Shown in pieces: positions 43,354 through 54,203 of a stretch of DNA of 64,000 nucleotides. Every line of letters starts with the position of its first letter. Positions within the stretch are counted from its first letter, which is position 1. Under the pieces are notes generated by a model that worked only from the letters and a program-made list of their open reading frames with translations, did not search any database and had not been told where the DNA came from. The stretch comes from an uncultured Sphingomonadaceae bacterium (GTDB lineage: Bacteria; Pseudomonadota; Alphaproteobacteria; Sphingomonadales; Sphingomonadaceae): the NCBI GenBank assembly GCA_947495985.1, contig CANMBD010000003.1, forward strand, positions 124,001 through 188,000, written 5' to 3'. A program made the position numbers and the translations under genes.

Positions 43354-44013
43354 ATGAAAACTACAAATGGTGCTTCTGAGCGTGCACTTAACTGGCTACG
43401 AAGTGGCCTGCGCGCGGGTCGTTATGCGCCGGGCCAACGATTAAGAGAAGTAGACTTGGTGCAAGAGGCGCCTGTTTCAAAGGCACCTTTGCGCGAGGCG
43501 TTGCAGGTCCTTGCGCAAGAGGGGTTGATTAGTATCCAACCTCGCCGGGGTTTTGTTGTACGCCGTTTTTCAGCCAAGGAGATTGCAGACGTCTTTGAAT
43601 TACTTGTTCCTCTGAGCCAAATTTCTGCCCATGGCGCAGCAATTTCGGTCCGAAAAGGAGCTAGTCCTGTGGCATTGAAAAAAGCCACCGAAGCAGCCAA
43701 GGAAGCGGCAGAAACCGGGGATGTAATTGCTTTTGCGCAAGCTGCAGACAATTGGCGTACGGCACTTGAAAAACTCAGTGACAACGCTTTTTTGGAAGCC
43801 GTTATCCGCCAAATTCGTGGCCCGCTTCTGCAAAGCCAATTGCGCAAATTAATGAGAAGCGACTTTTTAACTTCGATTGCGCAGGAATACAATGCGGTGA
43901 CCAAAGCCGTCGTCGCTGGTGAGGCAAAAAACGCTAGCAATCTCATCACTACGCATGTTGAAAATATTGGCGCACTGCTAGTATCTGCGGCCCAAAAATC
44001 GGAGCTTCAATGA
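43354..44013 (+). CDS. GntR-family regulator (FCD domain)
   Basis: A 219-residue regulator similar to those at 33220 and 33882: HTH segment YAPGQRLREVDLVQEAPVSKAPLREALQVLAQEGLISIQPRRGFVV, then a helical effector domain. The HTH has Ala-Pro where relatives read LS or FG, but the recognition helix is intact. It begins 43 bp after the receptor gene and shares an ATGA overlap with the SnoaL-like gene, so it lies inside a unit preceded by palindrome B. Confidence 0.88.
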   Translation: MKTTNGASERALNWLRSGLRAGRYAPGQRLREVDLVQEAPVSKAPLREALQVLAQEGLISIQPRRGFVVRRFSAKEIADVFELLVPLSQISAHGAAISVRKGASPVALKKATEAAKEAAETGDVIAFAQAADNWRTALEKLSDNAFLEAVIRQIRGPLLQSQLRKLMRSDFLTSIAQEYNAVTKAVVAGEAKNASNLITTHVENIGALLVSAAQKSELQ

Positions 44014-44438
44014 CAAATGCTCAAAAGGCAGATCTGGTCTACAGATTTGTCGATGCGATGAACACGCAAGATTTCGGGGCACTGAGTTGCGTGGTTGCCG
44101 AAGACTATATACAGCATAACCCTTTCGTGCCACCTGGTCGCGCGGGATTGTGTGCTTTCTTTGAAGGATCCCTGACGGCATTTGAAGATGGCGTTGGCCG
44201 CGTACTCGACATCCTCGTTGATGGTAACAGAATCGCTGCAAGGCTTGAGTTCCGTGGGATACATCGTGGAACGTTCTTGGGTATTGAAGGCACTGGAAAA
44301 TATATTGTATTTGAGACAGCCGACTTTTTTCGAGTTGAGAACAATTTGCTCAAAGAACATTGGGATGTTTCCGATTGGGCCGGAGTGTTTCATCAGATGG
44401 GCATACTTCCGCCGATAGGACCATACGCAAACTTCTAA
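44010..44438 (+). CDS. SnoaL-like (NTF2-fold) protein
   Basis: A 142-residue SnoaL/ester-cyclase-type protein: LVYRFVDAMNTQDFGALSCVVAEDYIQHNP is the family's N-terminal pattern and LLKEHWDVSDWAGVFHQMG its C-terminal strand-helix. This subfamily includes hydrolases or isomerases and simple binding proteins; the function is open. Start overlaps the GntR stop by 4 bp. Confidence 0.82.
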   Translation: MTNAQKADLVYRFVDAMNTQDFGALSCVVAEDYIQHNPFVPPGRAGLCAFFEGSLTAFEDGVGRVLDILVDGNRIAARLEFRGIHRGTFLGIEGTGKYIVFETADFFRVENNLLKEHWDVSDWAGVFHQMGILPPIGPYANF

Positions 44439-44489
44439 GCTATCTTCTTTTGACGCTTTTCATTGTAAAGACCTTTATTATCGCTTATT

Positions 44490-44502
44490 ATTGTCAGACA
44501 AT
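44490..44502. promoter_or_regulatory. GntR-type operator C (ATTGTCAGACAAT)
   Basis: A perfect copy of the 13-bp palindrome directly before AAGGAG, 43 bp upstream of the cupin start and 17 bp upstream of a nine-codon leader frame. At this position the transcript start must overlap or lie close to the site. Confidence 0.85.
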
Positions 44503-44518
44503 ATAAGGAGATAATCTA

Positions 44519-44548
44519 ATGCCTTTTGCTGTAGGTCAACCGAAATGA
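44519..44548 (+). CDS. Possible nine-residue leader peptide
   Basis: ATG at 44519, 8 bp after AAGGAG, opens a nine-codon frame (MPFAVGQPK) whose TGA overlaps the cupin ATG as ATGA. The cupin start itself has no good ribosome site, so its translation may depend on termination of this leader. It has no attenuator hairpin that I can see. It could instead be a relic of an earlier start. Confidence 0.45.
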   Translation: MPFAVGQPK

Positions 44549-45387
44549 GAATCGTCCACGCTACCGACATACCCCTGCGAAAAGTTTCCAAACACCGGGA
44601 GAAGAGTCCTCTGTTTCGACGTCTTCTTCAAGGTGAACGCGGCACTTTGGGGAATTATGAATTCACACATGTTGTAGTGGAAGATGATTATTTCACTCCT
44701 CGCCACAGGCACAATTTTGATCAAGTCCGAATTATGCTCAAGGGTGAATTCGACTATGGTGATGGCGTTCAAACAGCTGGCACGATCGGATATTTTCCCG
44801 CTGGAACCTATTATACTCAGCAAGCAACCTCTTCATCCCTTACCTTGCTCCTGCAAATCGGTGCCGCATGCCGTCAGGGCTATCTCGATTTCGGGCAAGT
44901 CGAACAAACAGCCGAAGCGTTGAGCCAAAAGGGCGACTTTGAGAAAGGAGTTTATTCTTGGAAAGATTCAGATGGAAAAATCCATCGCCAGGATGGCTAT
45001 GAAGCCATTTTTTCCGAGGCCATGGGATTTAAACCCAAATATCCCAATCCGCGTTTTCTCAATGCTGTTGTAATGGACCCGCGGCCTGTAGCAGCGCTTG
45101 CAGACAAGGCTAATGGCGGTACAATTCGTAAACTTGGCCAATTCAATGAATTTGGCTTGAGGTTTGCCATTCGAGAAGCTCAAGCCGGTGATAATATCAC
45201 TCTCACATCTCAGTCTGGCCAATCAGCAATTTTGTATTGTAATTCTGGTTCGGGGCAATTGCAGGAAGGAACAAATGTAGAAGAAGGGACCGCGATGGAG
45301 CTTGCCACAGGTGAGAGTACTTCATTGACAGCCAAAACAGCGATAAGTTTGATTCAGATTGATTTGCCAAATTTCGAGCAGGATTGA
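44545..45387 (+). CDS. Cupin-fold protein
   Basis: A 280-residue protein with a cupin in the N-terminal half: TPRHRHNFDQVRIMLKGEFDYGDG carries the usual H-x-H plus Q/E metal positions, and GTIGYFPAGTYYTQ continues the barrel. The C-terminal half may be a second, degenerate cupin (LRFAIREAQAGDNITLTSQSG). Could be a dioxygenase, isomerase or sensor of the pathway substrate. It is the first full gene of a unit that continues, 1 bp later, into a small lipoprotein-like gene and a ferric-reductase-like membrane protein. Confidence 0.78.
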   Translation: MRIVHATDIPLRKVSKHREKSPLFRRLLQGERGTLGNYEFTHVVVEDDYFTPRHRHNFDQVRIMLKGEFDYGDGVQTAGTIGYFPAGTYYTQQATSSSLTLLLQIGAACRQGYLDFGQVEQTAEALSQKGDFEKGVYSWKDSDGKIHRQDGYEAIFSEAMGFKPKYPNPRFLNAVVMDPRPVAALADKANGGTIRKLGQFNEFGLRFAIREAQAGDNITLTSQSGQSAILYCNSGSGQLQEGTNVEEGTAMELATGESTSLTAKTAISLIQIDLPNFEQD

Positions 45388-45388
45388 T

Positions 45389-45517
45389 ATGCAAAAAAAA
45401 GTGTCGAAGATTTTGTCTTGGGCATTGATCGTTTTGTTGCCCATTGGGGTTTTCGGCTGCTGGAACGCAACGCGGCCAGTAGAAGACAATGTTGCTCTTC
45501 AAAGCGCTGAACCATGA
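45389..45517 (+). CDS. Small lipoprotein-like peptide (42 residues)
   Basis: A 42-codon frame starting 1 bp after the cupin stop. It has a basic N-terminus (MQKKVSKIL), a hydrophobic stretch and a lipobox-like VFGC at residues 21-24, leaving a mature tail of about 19 residues. Its TGA overlaps the ATG of the next gene (ATGA). The coupling on both sides supports a real gene. It may be an accessory subunit of the membrane protein that follows (inference). Confidence 0.6.
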   Translation: MQKKVSKILSWALIVLLPIGVFGCWNATRPVEDNVALQSAEP

Positions 45518-46212
45518 AAATCTTTGGCCCTGATGTGAGGATCAAGCTTCCAAACATGTTTTGTGCTTTTGGGCTAATGATTGGGGCAACACTGCACAAT
45601 GCAGCACCTCCGTTTTGGCTCATTTCCGTGGTCGTTTACGTGGGCTTGGGATATCTTTGCCTAACCTTGCTGCCTTTCAATCTTTTGCGGCTCAGAGTTT
45701 TGGAAAATCATACGGCCATACTGCGCAAACTGGCCCGGCAAAGACGCACGTTTGGACTAATGACGGCGCTGTGGTTCTGGGCGCATTATCATTTGGCTGT
45801 TACTTACTTGAGAGTCAGCAAGCCTGTCGGTTCTATTCAAAAGGACTATGACCAGGTCCTCGACGCGGGCCAAATGGCAATCTTTATCTTCCTCATATTG
45901 TTCATAACATCATACGATTGGGCAAAGAGACTGCTGAAATCAAATTGGAAACGGCTTCAATCACTCGTTTGGTTCGCCGTTCCGCTAGTCTTGGTCCACT
46001 CAATCTCAGCGAAGCTACGAATTCAGGAAGCCTATACACATATCTCCACCGCGGTATTACTTGGCTTGATTGGATTCGCAGTTTACGAGACCATTCAGCT
46101 CAACAAGCGGGGACATGCTGACAAGTATCGGCATGTTACGTTGATCGGTTTGGGGCTGGCCGTGGGGTTGTTCCTACGTTTTGCTTTTCGTGACCTGCCT
46201 ATCGGCGTTTGA
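45514..46212 (+). CDS. Ferric-reductase-like heme b membrane protein
   Basis: A 232-residue protein with about six membrane helices resembling the ferric-reductase transmembrane/MsrQ domain: RRTFGLMTALWFWAHYHLAVTYL and WKRLQSLVWFAVPLVLVHSI carry conserved His and the R-xx-G pattern, and a further His is in YTHIST. It lacks a flavin or NAD(P)H domain, so another protein must supply electrons. It overlaps the small lipoprotein-like gene by 4 bp and runs 14 bp into the convergent MFS gene. Confidence 0.75.
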   Translation: MKIFGPDVRIKLPNMFCAFGLMIGATLHNAAPPFWLISVVVYVGLGYLCLTLLPFNLLRLRVLENHTAILRKLARQRRTFGLMTALWFWAHYHLAVTYLRVSKPVGSIQKDYDQVLDAGQMAIFIFLILFITSYDWAKRLLKSNWKRLQSLVWFAVPLVLVHSISAKLRIQEAYTHISTAVLLGLIGFAVYETIQLNKRGHADKYRHVTLIGLGLAVGLFLRFAFRDLPIGV

Positions 46213-47341
46213 CCAACAAAACCATCAGGAGCACTATGCCGAGGACTGTAACACCAGTGCCAAGCATCCGAAACATGGCAGCTTCGCCAAGCGCGGCGGC
46301 AAGCGGTTGAGTTACAATTGGGGACAAAAATTCTCCGGCAAACGTGGCGGTCAGCACGCCACCCATCGCAATTGATCTAAGCTTACCGTCTGTCCGGTCT
46401 GCTACCATGCTGGTGATGTTTGGGAAAACAAGTCCCATCCCGGAACCAATTACAGCCATTCCAACTAACAAACCTGGAAAACTCGCTGCTAAGCCAATCA
46501 TCAGGGCACCAGTTCCGACAAGCGTGAACATTAGTCCGATGATCGGCCAAGGCTTCAGGTAGCGCCGGATTATGCCGTAACAGGAGGACACTAATGTTGA
46601 TGCAATGATGGAAGGAAGCACCGCCACCATACGCGAAGTTGACCCGGTCAATCCAAGCTCTTTCACCAAGAAAGGCACGTGGACCGGCGCTAAAAACAGC
46701 AAGATGGCTGCAAATGCCGCTATTGCATAGATCAGGGCCAATGTGCGGTTAAAGCTCCCTTTTACACTGGTAACATCTGGCGCACCAACTTTAGGTATCT
46801 GGGTAAGGGCCAACGGAAGCATAAAAAGCGCGCACAAATGGATGAGGAATGGCATCCGCCAAGATATTTCACCCAAAAAGCCGGCTGCGACCATTGCGAA
46901 AATTCCACCTGCAGCTGCAGTTGCCCCTTGATAGCCAAGCAATTTATTGCGCGCCGTCCCTTCAAAGAGTCGCGTTGCCAGGGTTATGCCAGACGCGCCA
47001 ATCCCCGCAGCTGCAAATCCGAGCAGGAAACGAGTGGTGAGCAATTGATGGAACGACTGAGCAAGATATCCAGCCGTCCCAAAGACTCCAAAAAGTAGCA
47101 ACGCAGTTAGATAAACTCGCCGCAAGCCAGCTTTATTGGTCAGGGCGCCCATAAATGGTGCCGCCAGCGCCATGGGTAGCGCGGGAGCAACCAATGCCAG
47201 CTTTGAAAGGGCGTCCGCATTATTGCCGCCAAAATAGGCTGCCATATCAGGTGTAATTGGCACTAAGGCGGCAGCAAGAAAGGCAATTAAGCCATTTCCA
47301 AGAACCAGCGTTAATGCGGTCAGCCGCCGAGTATCACTCAT
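46199..47341 (-). CDS. Major facilitator superfamily transporter
   Basis: A 380-residue MFS carrier related to the one at 36203; compare LVPITPDMAAYFGG and PFMGALTNKAGLRRVYL with its counterparts. The start at 47341 (MSDTRRLTALTLVLG) is chosen because it overlaps the DUF59 gene stop (ATGA); the longer frame would add a non-membrane tail inside that gene. Last gene of the HbpS-amidohydrolase-DUF59-MFS operon. Confidence 0.86.
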   Translation of the reverse strand: MSDTRRLTALTLVLGNGLIAFLAAALVPITPDMAAYFGGNNADALSKLALVAPALPMALAAPFMGALTNKAGLRRVYLTALLLFGVFGTAGYLAQSFHQLLTTRFLLGFAAAGIGASGITLATRLFEGTARNKLLGYQGATAAAGGIFAMVAAGFLGEISWRMPFLIHLCALFMLPLALTQIPKVGAPDVTSVKGSFNRTLALIYAIAAFAAILLFLAPVHVPFLVKELGLTGSTSRMVAVLPSIIASTLVSSCYGIIRRYLKPWPIIGLMFTLVGTGALMIGLAASFPGLLVGMAVIGSGMGLVFPNITSMVADRTDGKLRSIAMGGVLTATFAGEFLSPIVTQPLAAALGEAAMFRMLGTGVTVLGIVLLMVLLVKRR

Positions 47342-47688
47342 GATTGGGCTTGACGCGTGCGTTCGAGCTGCTTCGCATAAGTTGGCCGCATACGCTGCGG
47401 CGTCCACACCGTGCTTTTGAGCTGAACGTCACAGCTTTCAACACCCTCCAGTGCTTGAAGCTTTTCCTGCGCAGAGTGCACAAACATGCCGGCCATGATG
47501 CAAGTGGGATGGGTCACGCACAGATCGACCTTTACATCGGCCTTCCCAGATTCTCTTGGCTGTATCTTTATCGCCTCTATCAATCCCATATCATCAAGGC
47601 CAGCGGGCGCGCCCGCCACTTCACTGCACGGATCCAAGATCGTATTCAGTGCAGCGCGAATCGCTGTTTCTTTGATGATTATGCTCAT
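47338..47688 (-). CDS. DUF59/MIP18-family protein (PaaD/SufT-like)
   Basis: A 116-residue protein with the MIP18 layout: LDPCSEVAGAPAGLDDMGLIEAI, where the canonical form has LDPxxxPxxxxxLxDLGLV, then KVDLCVTHPTCIMAGMFVHSAQEKL (the TxPxCP-like Cys region) and VESCDVQLKSTVWTPQRM. Relatives help mature Fe-S proteins, including phenylacetyl-CoA oxygenase. No oxygenase of that type is visible nearby, so its client is unclear. It overlaps both neighbours by 4 bp. Confidence 0.75.
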   Translation of the reverse strand: MSIIIKETAIRAALNTILDPCSEVAGAPAGLDDMGLIEAIKIQPRESGKADVKVDLCVTHPTCIMAGMFVHSAQEKLQALEGVESCDVQLKSTVWTPQRMRPTYAKQLERTRQAQS

Positions 47689-48767
47689 GGCATCCTCAGC
47701 GGTGTCGTACCATCGCGAAGGCTGCGCACAAGGCCATAAGGCTCCGCGATTGTTTTGTTTTCAAGGCCATAGGCATCCGCACGGCAAGCCGCCTTGATAG
47801 CTTCCACATCCCAGCCATGTAAGCGCGCGAAGTTAGCGCCTAGCATGCCTCGCTTCATCTCTTTGGTCATTGGTGAATAACCATCTGGCATCTCAAAGTC
47901 CCAAAAGGCATGCAGCGGCGGCTGGGGATGCGCGCCCGTCGCGCCGGTGCCATAGATAAGGCGTTCATGCGCACCAACATCCAACAGCGGCTCCATCATA
48001 TCAGCAAATTTGTCGCCCATATTGACCGCAAAACATGGATTGGTCTCCAGGTTCACCCAAACATTCTCATATTCCGCCAGCAACCGCGCAGTCTCATCGG
48101 CAAAAGCGAAGCCACCGTGGACGATTTCAAACTGGATGTCCGGGAAAGCTTTAATGATCGCGCCCATATCATCAACCGCCTGAAAGGTCTTGCTGATGGG
48201 CCCGAGCGGAACAGCTTTATGTACGGCAATCACTTTCACGCCGCGATTTTGCGCATGCTCAACAAGCGGCCAGACTTCCTTCTCATTGTCCATGCGCACA
48301 GGGCGGATTTTGCCTTCCACGACATCAGCGGGATAGAACTTGAATCCGATGACCTTCTTCTCATCAACCATTTTATCGATATGTGCGATGGGGTCATCCA
48401 GCAGCGGGCTAAGATCAGCATAGATGCCAACCCGGTGCGGGAATTTCTCACGAATTTTCTCCGCCACCCATATGGGGGACGATCCATCCCCGAACAGGCC
48501 GTACATAGGCACACCGTGATAGACGATGACATCTGTATGAGATTCGCCGAACAACATGGTTTCCATAAGGTCAGGCTGTAAATCGAAGCTATCTTGGAAT
48601 TCCTCCAGCGAAATCTGGTAGCGCGGATCGCCCTGGGGGTGAATTTGATTGGCGGTGAAGTCGTGCAGCATTTGCACGACACCCTGCATGAAGGGCTGGC
48701 GGATATTGTCAGCTTTGAAATTAAAAGCATGCACCACGCCATCGATGACCAAATTGTTCTCTAGCAT
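47685..48767 (-). CDS. Amidohydrolase family 2 (ACMSD-like metal-dependent hydrolase/decarboxylase)
   Basis: A 360-residue TIM-barrel protein of the amidohydrolase-2 group. DGVVHAFNF replaces the usual DxHxH, keeping one His. The strand 5/6 motifs are KVIAVHKAVPLG and FEIVHGGFAF, and a late YGTGATGAHPQPP segment stands where the catalytic Asp is expected. Members decarboxylate or hydrolyse aromatic or ring-opened acids. It is coupled to the DUF59 gene (ATGA) and preceded by the GlcG/HbpS gene. Confidence 0.82.
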   Translation of the reverse strand: MLENNLVIDGVVHAFNFKADNIRQPFMQGVVQMLHDFTANQIHPQGDPRYQISLEEFQDSFDLQPDLMETMLFGESHTDVIVYHGVPMYGLFGDGSSPIWVAEKIREKFPHRVGIYADLSPLLDDPIAHIDKMVDEKKVIGFKFYPADVVEGKIRPVRMDNEKEVWPLVEHAQNRGVKVIAVHKAVPLGPISKTFQAVDDMGAIIKAFPDIQFEIVHGGFAFADETARLLAEYENVWVNLETNPCFAVNMGDKFADMMEPLLDVGAHERLIYGTGATGAHPQPPLHAFWDFEMPDGYSPMTKEMKRGMLGANFARLHGWDVEAIKAACRADAYGLENKTIAEPYGLVRSLRDGTTPLRMP

Positions 48768-48772
48768 GGTGC

Positions 48773-49201
48773 TTAACCTTCCTGCTGCGGCAGCTTCTCG
48801 GCTTTCGCGGCGACCAATGCCCTGTCCAATATCTCTTGGTCTTCGCTATAGTGCCCACCTGAAACGCCAATGCCACCAACCACTCGGCCATTAAGAATGA
48901 TGGGCGCGCCGCCAGGAACAGCCAGCATGTCATCGTGAGAATGCAGCGCGCGGGCTGCTAGTTGATCCGCGGAGGTGAAGCCCGCAACCATTTTTGTAGG
49001 CAGCCCAAGCACGGCGGAGGTTGCAGCTTTCTTCCGCGCCGCATCAAAAGTAGGATAGCCTGCCAAGTCCTGACGCTTGGCGGCCAGAACATGCCCTCCA
49101 CGGTCTACAGCGACAACGGCGCTGTCCGAGCCAAACTCACGGGATGCGGCAATAACAGCATCGATCAATTTGCAAGCCGCTTTCATTTTTTGATCTGCCA
49201 T
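48773..49201 (-). CDS. GlcG/HbpS-family (DUF336) protein
   Basis: A 142-residue protein of the heme-degrading/heme-binding HbpS-GlcG family: VVAVDRGGHVLAAKRQDLAGYPTFDAARKKAATSA and the Gly-rich AVPGGAPIILNGRVVGGIGVSGGHYSEDQEI are diagnostic. Functions range from heme or corrinoid binding to small-acid sensing. First gene of the minus-strand operon at palindrome D. Confidence 0.88.
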   Translation of the reverse strand: MADQKMKAACKLIDAVIAASREFGSDSAVVAVDRGGHVLAAKRQDLAGYPTFDAARKKAATSAVLGLPTKMVAGFTSADQLAARALHSHDDMLAVPGGAPIILNGRVVGGIGVSGGHYSEDQEILDRALVAAKAEKLPQQEG

Positions 49202-49223
49202 ACAATCCCTCCTAGACTTTATT

Positions 49224-49236
49224 ATTGTCAGACAAT
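49224..49236. promoter_or_regulatory. GntR-type operator D (ATTGTCAGACAAT)
   Basis: A perfect copy in the 92-bp divergent gap between the HbpS operon (minus, start 49201) and the second hydroxylase (plus, start 49294). One site could repress both. Confidence 0.85.
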
Positions 49237-49293
49237 AGTATCATCTCTTGTATAGATGCAAGGATGATTTTCCAAATCCTGGAGGAAATTTAC

Positions 49294-50823
49294 ATGAAAA
49301 AGAAACAAGTCCCGGTGGCGATCATTGGAGCTGGCCCTGTCGGGCTCAGCGCGGCCCTCTTTTTAGCCAGGCAAGGTGTTGCCTCCGTTGTTCTTGAAAA
49401 ACACCCTGGCCTCTCAAGGCATCCCAAGGCGCGTGGCGTTAATCAGCGCAGCATGGAAATCTATCGTCAGCTGGGATTAGAGCGCGAAATTCGCGATGCC
49501 GGGCTGGGCGATGATGCCGCAAAGCACTTTTATGTGGCGACCAATCTTGCAGCAGGAGACTTTAAGAAGATGCCCTTCGGTGTCGCCTCCGCAGGTTCAG
49601 AATTTGGTCCCGCGACAACTGCAATTGTACCGCAGGATGACTTTGAAGCTATTCTCTACAAGATTTTGCATCGTGAAAATTTGGTTCATATCCGCTTCAA
49701 CCAAAACGTCACCAGTATGAGCCAGGATGATGGCGGCGTGACACTCTCATTGGAGAATGGTGAAGCGGTTAAGGCAGGCTATGTGATCTCAGCTGACGGT
49801 GCGCGAGGGTTTGTGCGCGAATGGCTTGACATCCCCTTGGAGGGTGAACCTTATCTCACGGATAACATCAGCATCTGGTTTGAAGCGGACCTCAACCACT
49901 TAGCGCCGGATGTGCGCTGCATCGGTTATAACATTCAGCACCCAGACTATACCGGCTTCCTCATCCCCTTCCCTGGAAACCGCTGGACTTACAACTTTAC
50001 TTATGACGAACGCGCTGGCCAGACTGGTTCAGATTTCCCAGAAAAAGTATGCATCGACATTTTGCGCGACGTGACGGGAGAAGCCGACTTTATCCCAAAA
50101 ATTCTCAACATCATGGATTGGCGCACAAAAGGCGTGGTGGCGCAGCGCTATCAAAAAGGTCGCATCTTCATCGCCGGTGACAGCGCCCATCTCATGCCAC
50201 CTGCCGGCGGCCTGGGCGCCAATACAGGCATTCATGATGTACACAACCTCGCCTGGAAACTCGCTGCCGTTCTGGAAGGTAAGGCTGCGCCGCAATTGCT
50301 GAACAGCTATACTGTCGAGCGCCACCCCATTGGCGTTGCGACCGTAAACAAAGCCATGGCGAACTTAAAGGCCATGGATCTACGCAAAAAGGACAATGCG
50401 GCGGCTTTCAAACCCGGTCAAGCGGGCCTGATTTTTGGCTTCACCTATGCAGATGGGGCCTTTGTACCAGATGGAAAGCCGCCTGAAGTGGAAGACCCAA
50501 CAGCAGATTGCTTGCCCACCACGCACCCCGGCCGTCGCTTTCCACATATCTGGCTGGACACAGAGGGCGGCATATCCACGCTTGATCAACTTTCAGACGG
50601 GTTTACCCTCGTACATAATGGTAGCTGGGCCGATGCTGCGCAGAAAATGGGCGTTGCGAGCTGGGTCTTGCCACAAGCTGCGCAAAAAGACGCCATTTTT
50701 AACCCCATCGGGGCTGGGGGCGCCGTTCTTGTACGTCCTGACGGTGTTGTGGGCGCACGTTTTGAAAGCGCACCAGACGCTAAAGCCATTTCGGCGGCTT
50801 TGACGACGATCTGTATGAACTAG
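49294..50823 (+). CDS. FAD-dependent aromatic hydroxylase (PheA/TfdB/MhpA-like)
   Basis: A 509-residue paralogue of the hydroxylase at 34578. GAGPVGLSAALFLARQG is at residues 12-28, RHPKARGVNQRSMEIYRQLG follows, the DG motif is SADGARGFVREWL, and FIAGDSAHLMPPAGGLGANTGIHDVHNLAWK lies near 294. The C-terminal thioredoxin-like domain ends with AVLVRPDGVVGARF. The start at 49294 follows GGAGG; the longer frame would begin inside palindrome D. Two such enzymes may act on successive phenolic intermediates or on different substrates (inference). Confidence 0.9.
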   Translation: MKKKQVPVAIIGAGPVGLSAALFLARQGVASVVLEKHPGLSRHPKARGVNQRSMEIYRQLGLEREIRDAGLGDDAAKHFYVATNLAAGDFKKMPFGVASAGSEFGPATTAIVPQDDFEAILYKILHRENLVHIRFNQNVTSMSQDDGGVTLSLENGEAVKAGYVISADGARGFVREWLDIPLEGEPYLTDNISIWFEADLNHLAPDVRCIGYNIQHPDYTGFLIPFPGNRWTYNFTYDERAGQTGSDFPEKVCIDILRDVTGEADFIPKILNIMDWRTKGVVAQRYQKGRIFIAGDSAHLMPPAGGLGANTGIHDVHNLAWKLAAVLEGKAAPQLLNSYTVERHPIGVATVNKAMANLKAMDLRKKDNAAAFKPGQAGLIFGFTYADGAFVPDGKPPEVEDPTADCLPTTHPGRRFPHIWLDTEGGISTLDQLSDGFTLVHNGSWADAAQKMGVASWVLPQAAQKDAIFNPIGAGGAVLVRPDGVVGARFESAPDAKAISAALTTICMN

Positions 50824-50832
50824 GTCCTAGCT

Positions 50833-51453
50833 CTAGGCTTTTGGACGTGACGGTTTTTGCAAACCGGCTTGACACGCGGGCCGGGAGGCCATCCGTTTCA
50901 GCCACACGTTTAGATACTCCAAATCACTGACATCAACACCCATCATGTCGTGCATCATAGCCCATGGCCATGTGGCAATATCGGCGATCGAATAATCTCG
51001 ACATAGATAGTCCCGCCCCTCAAGGCGCGTATTCAGCACTTCATAAAGACGTCGAGATTCGTTTTCATAGCGTTCTATGGCGACCGGAATTTTTTCGTGG
51101 AAGAAGTGTTTAAAAACGCCCAGCTGCCCAAACATCGGCCCGACTCCGCCCATTTGAAACATCAACCATTGCATGACCTCAGAGCGACCCTTGGGGTCAG
51201 TTGGCAGCAGTTTGCCAGCCTTCTCCGCCAGATAGATCAAGATCGCGCCGGACTCGAACACCCCAAAATTATCGGCGTCCCGGTCAACAATGGCGGGAAT
51301 ACGCCCATTCGGATTGAGCTTTAAAAAGTCCGGTGCCTTTTGCGCCTGCGTGCGCAGATCAACCAGGTGCAGCTGGTAGGGCAAGCCAAGTTCCTGCAGC
51401 GCGATAGACACCTTCCAACCATTAGGCGTGCTCCATGTATAAAGATCAATCAT
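50833..51453 (-). CDS. Glutathione S-transferase (YfcG/YghU-like)
   Basis: A 206-residue [26 protein letters not shown] with the TPN motif of Nu/YfcG-type enzymes, cis-Pro in [24 protein letters not shown] for glutathione, and the C-terminal [13 protein letters not shown]-cap motif. Start at 51453 follows AGAGG; the longer frame would run into palindrome E. Converges on the hydroxylase gene with 9 bp between stops. Confidence 0.88.
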   Translation of the reverse strand: MIDLYTWSTPNGWKVSIALQELGLPYQLHLVDLRTQAQKAPDFLKLNPNGRIPAIVDRDADNFGVFESGAILIYLAEKAGKLLPTDPKGRSEVMQWLMFQMGGVGPMFGQLGVFKHFFHEKIPVAIERYENESRRLYEVLNTRLEGRDYLCRDYSIADIATWPWAMMHDMMGVDVSDLEYLNVWLKRMASRPACQAGLQKPSRPKA

Positions 51454-51477
51454 AAGGCCTCTTGAATATTCTCTATT

Positions 51478-51490
51478 ATTGTCGGACAAT
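51478..51490. promoter_or_regulatory. GntR-type operator E (ATTGTCGGACAAT)
   Basis: The 13-bp palindrome with G at the free central base, in the 82-bp divergent gap between the GST (minus, start 51453) and the SDR (plus, start 51536). Confidence 0.83.
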
Positions 51491-51535
51491 ATGGGTATCG
51501 AGACTTATTGTGTATTGCAATGCTAGGGGGGGAGT

Positions 51536-54195
<2,660 letters not shown>

Positions 54196-54203
<8 letters not shown>

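Noticed and set aside
47910..48581. A 223-codon plus-strand frame opposite the amidohydrolase
   Set aside because: It is antisense to a coupled operon gene with clear family motifs and has no domain of its own.
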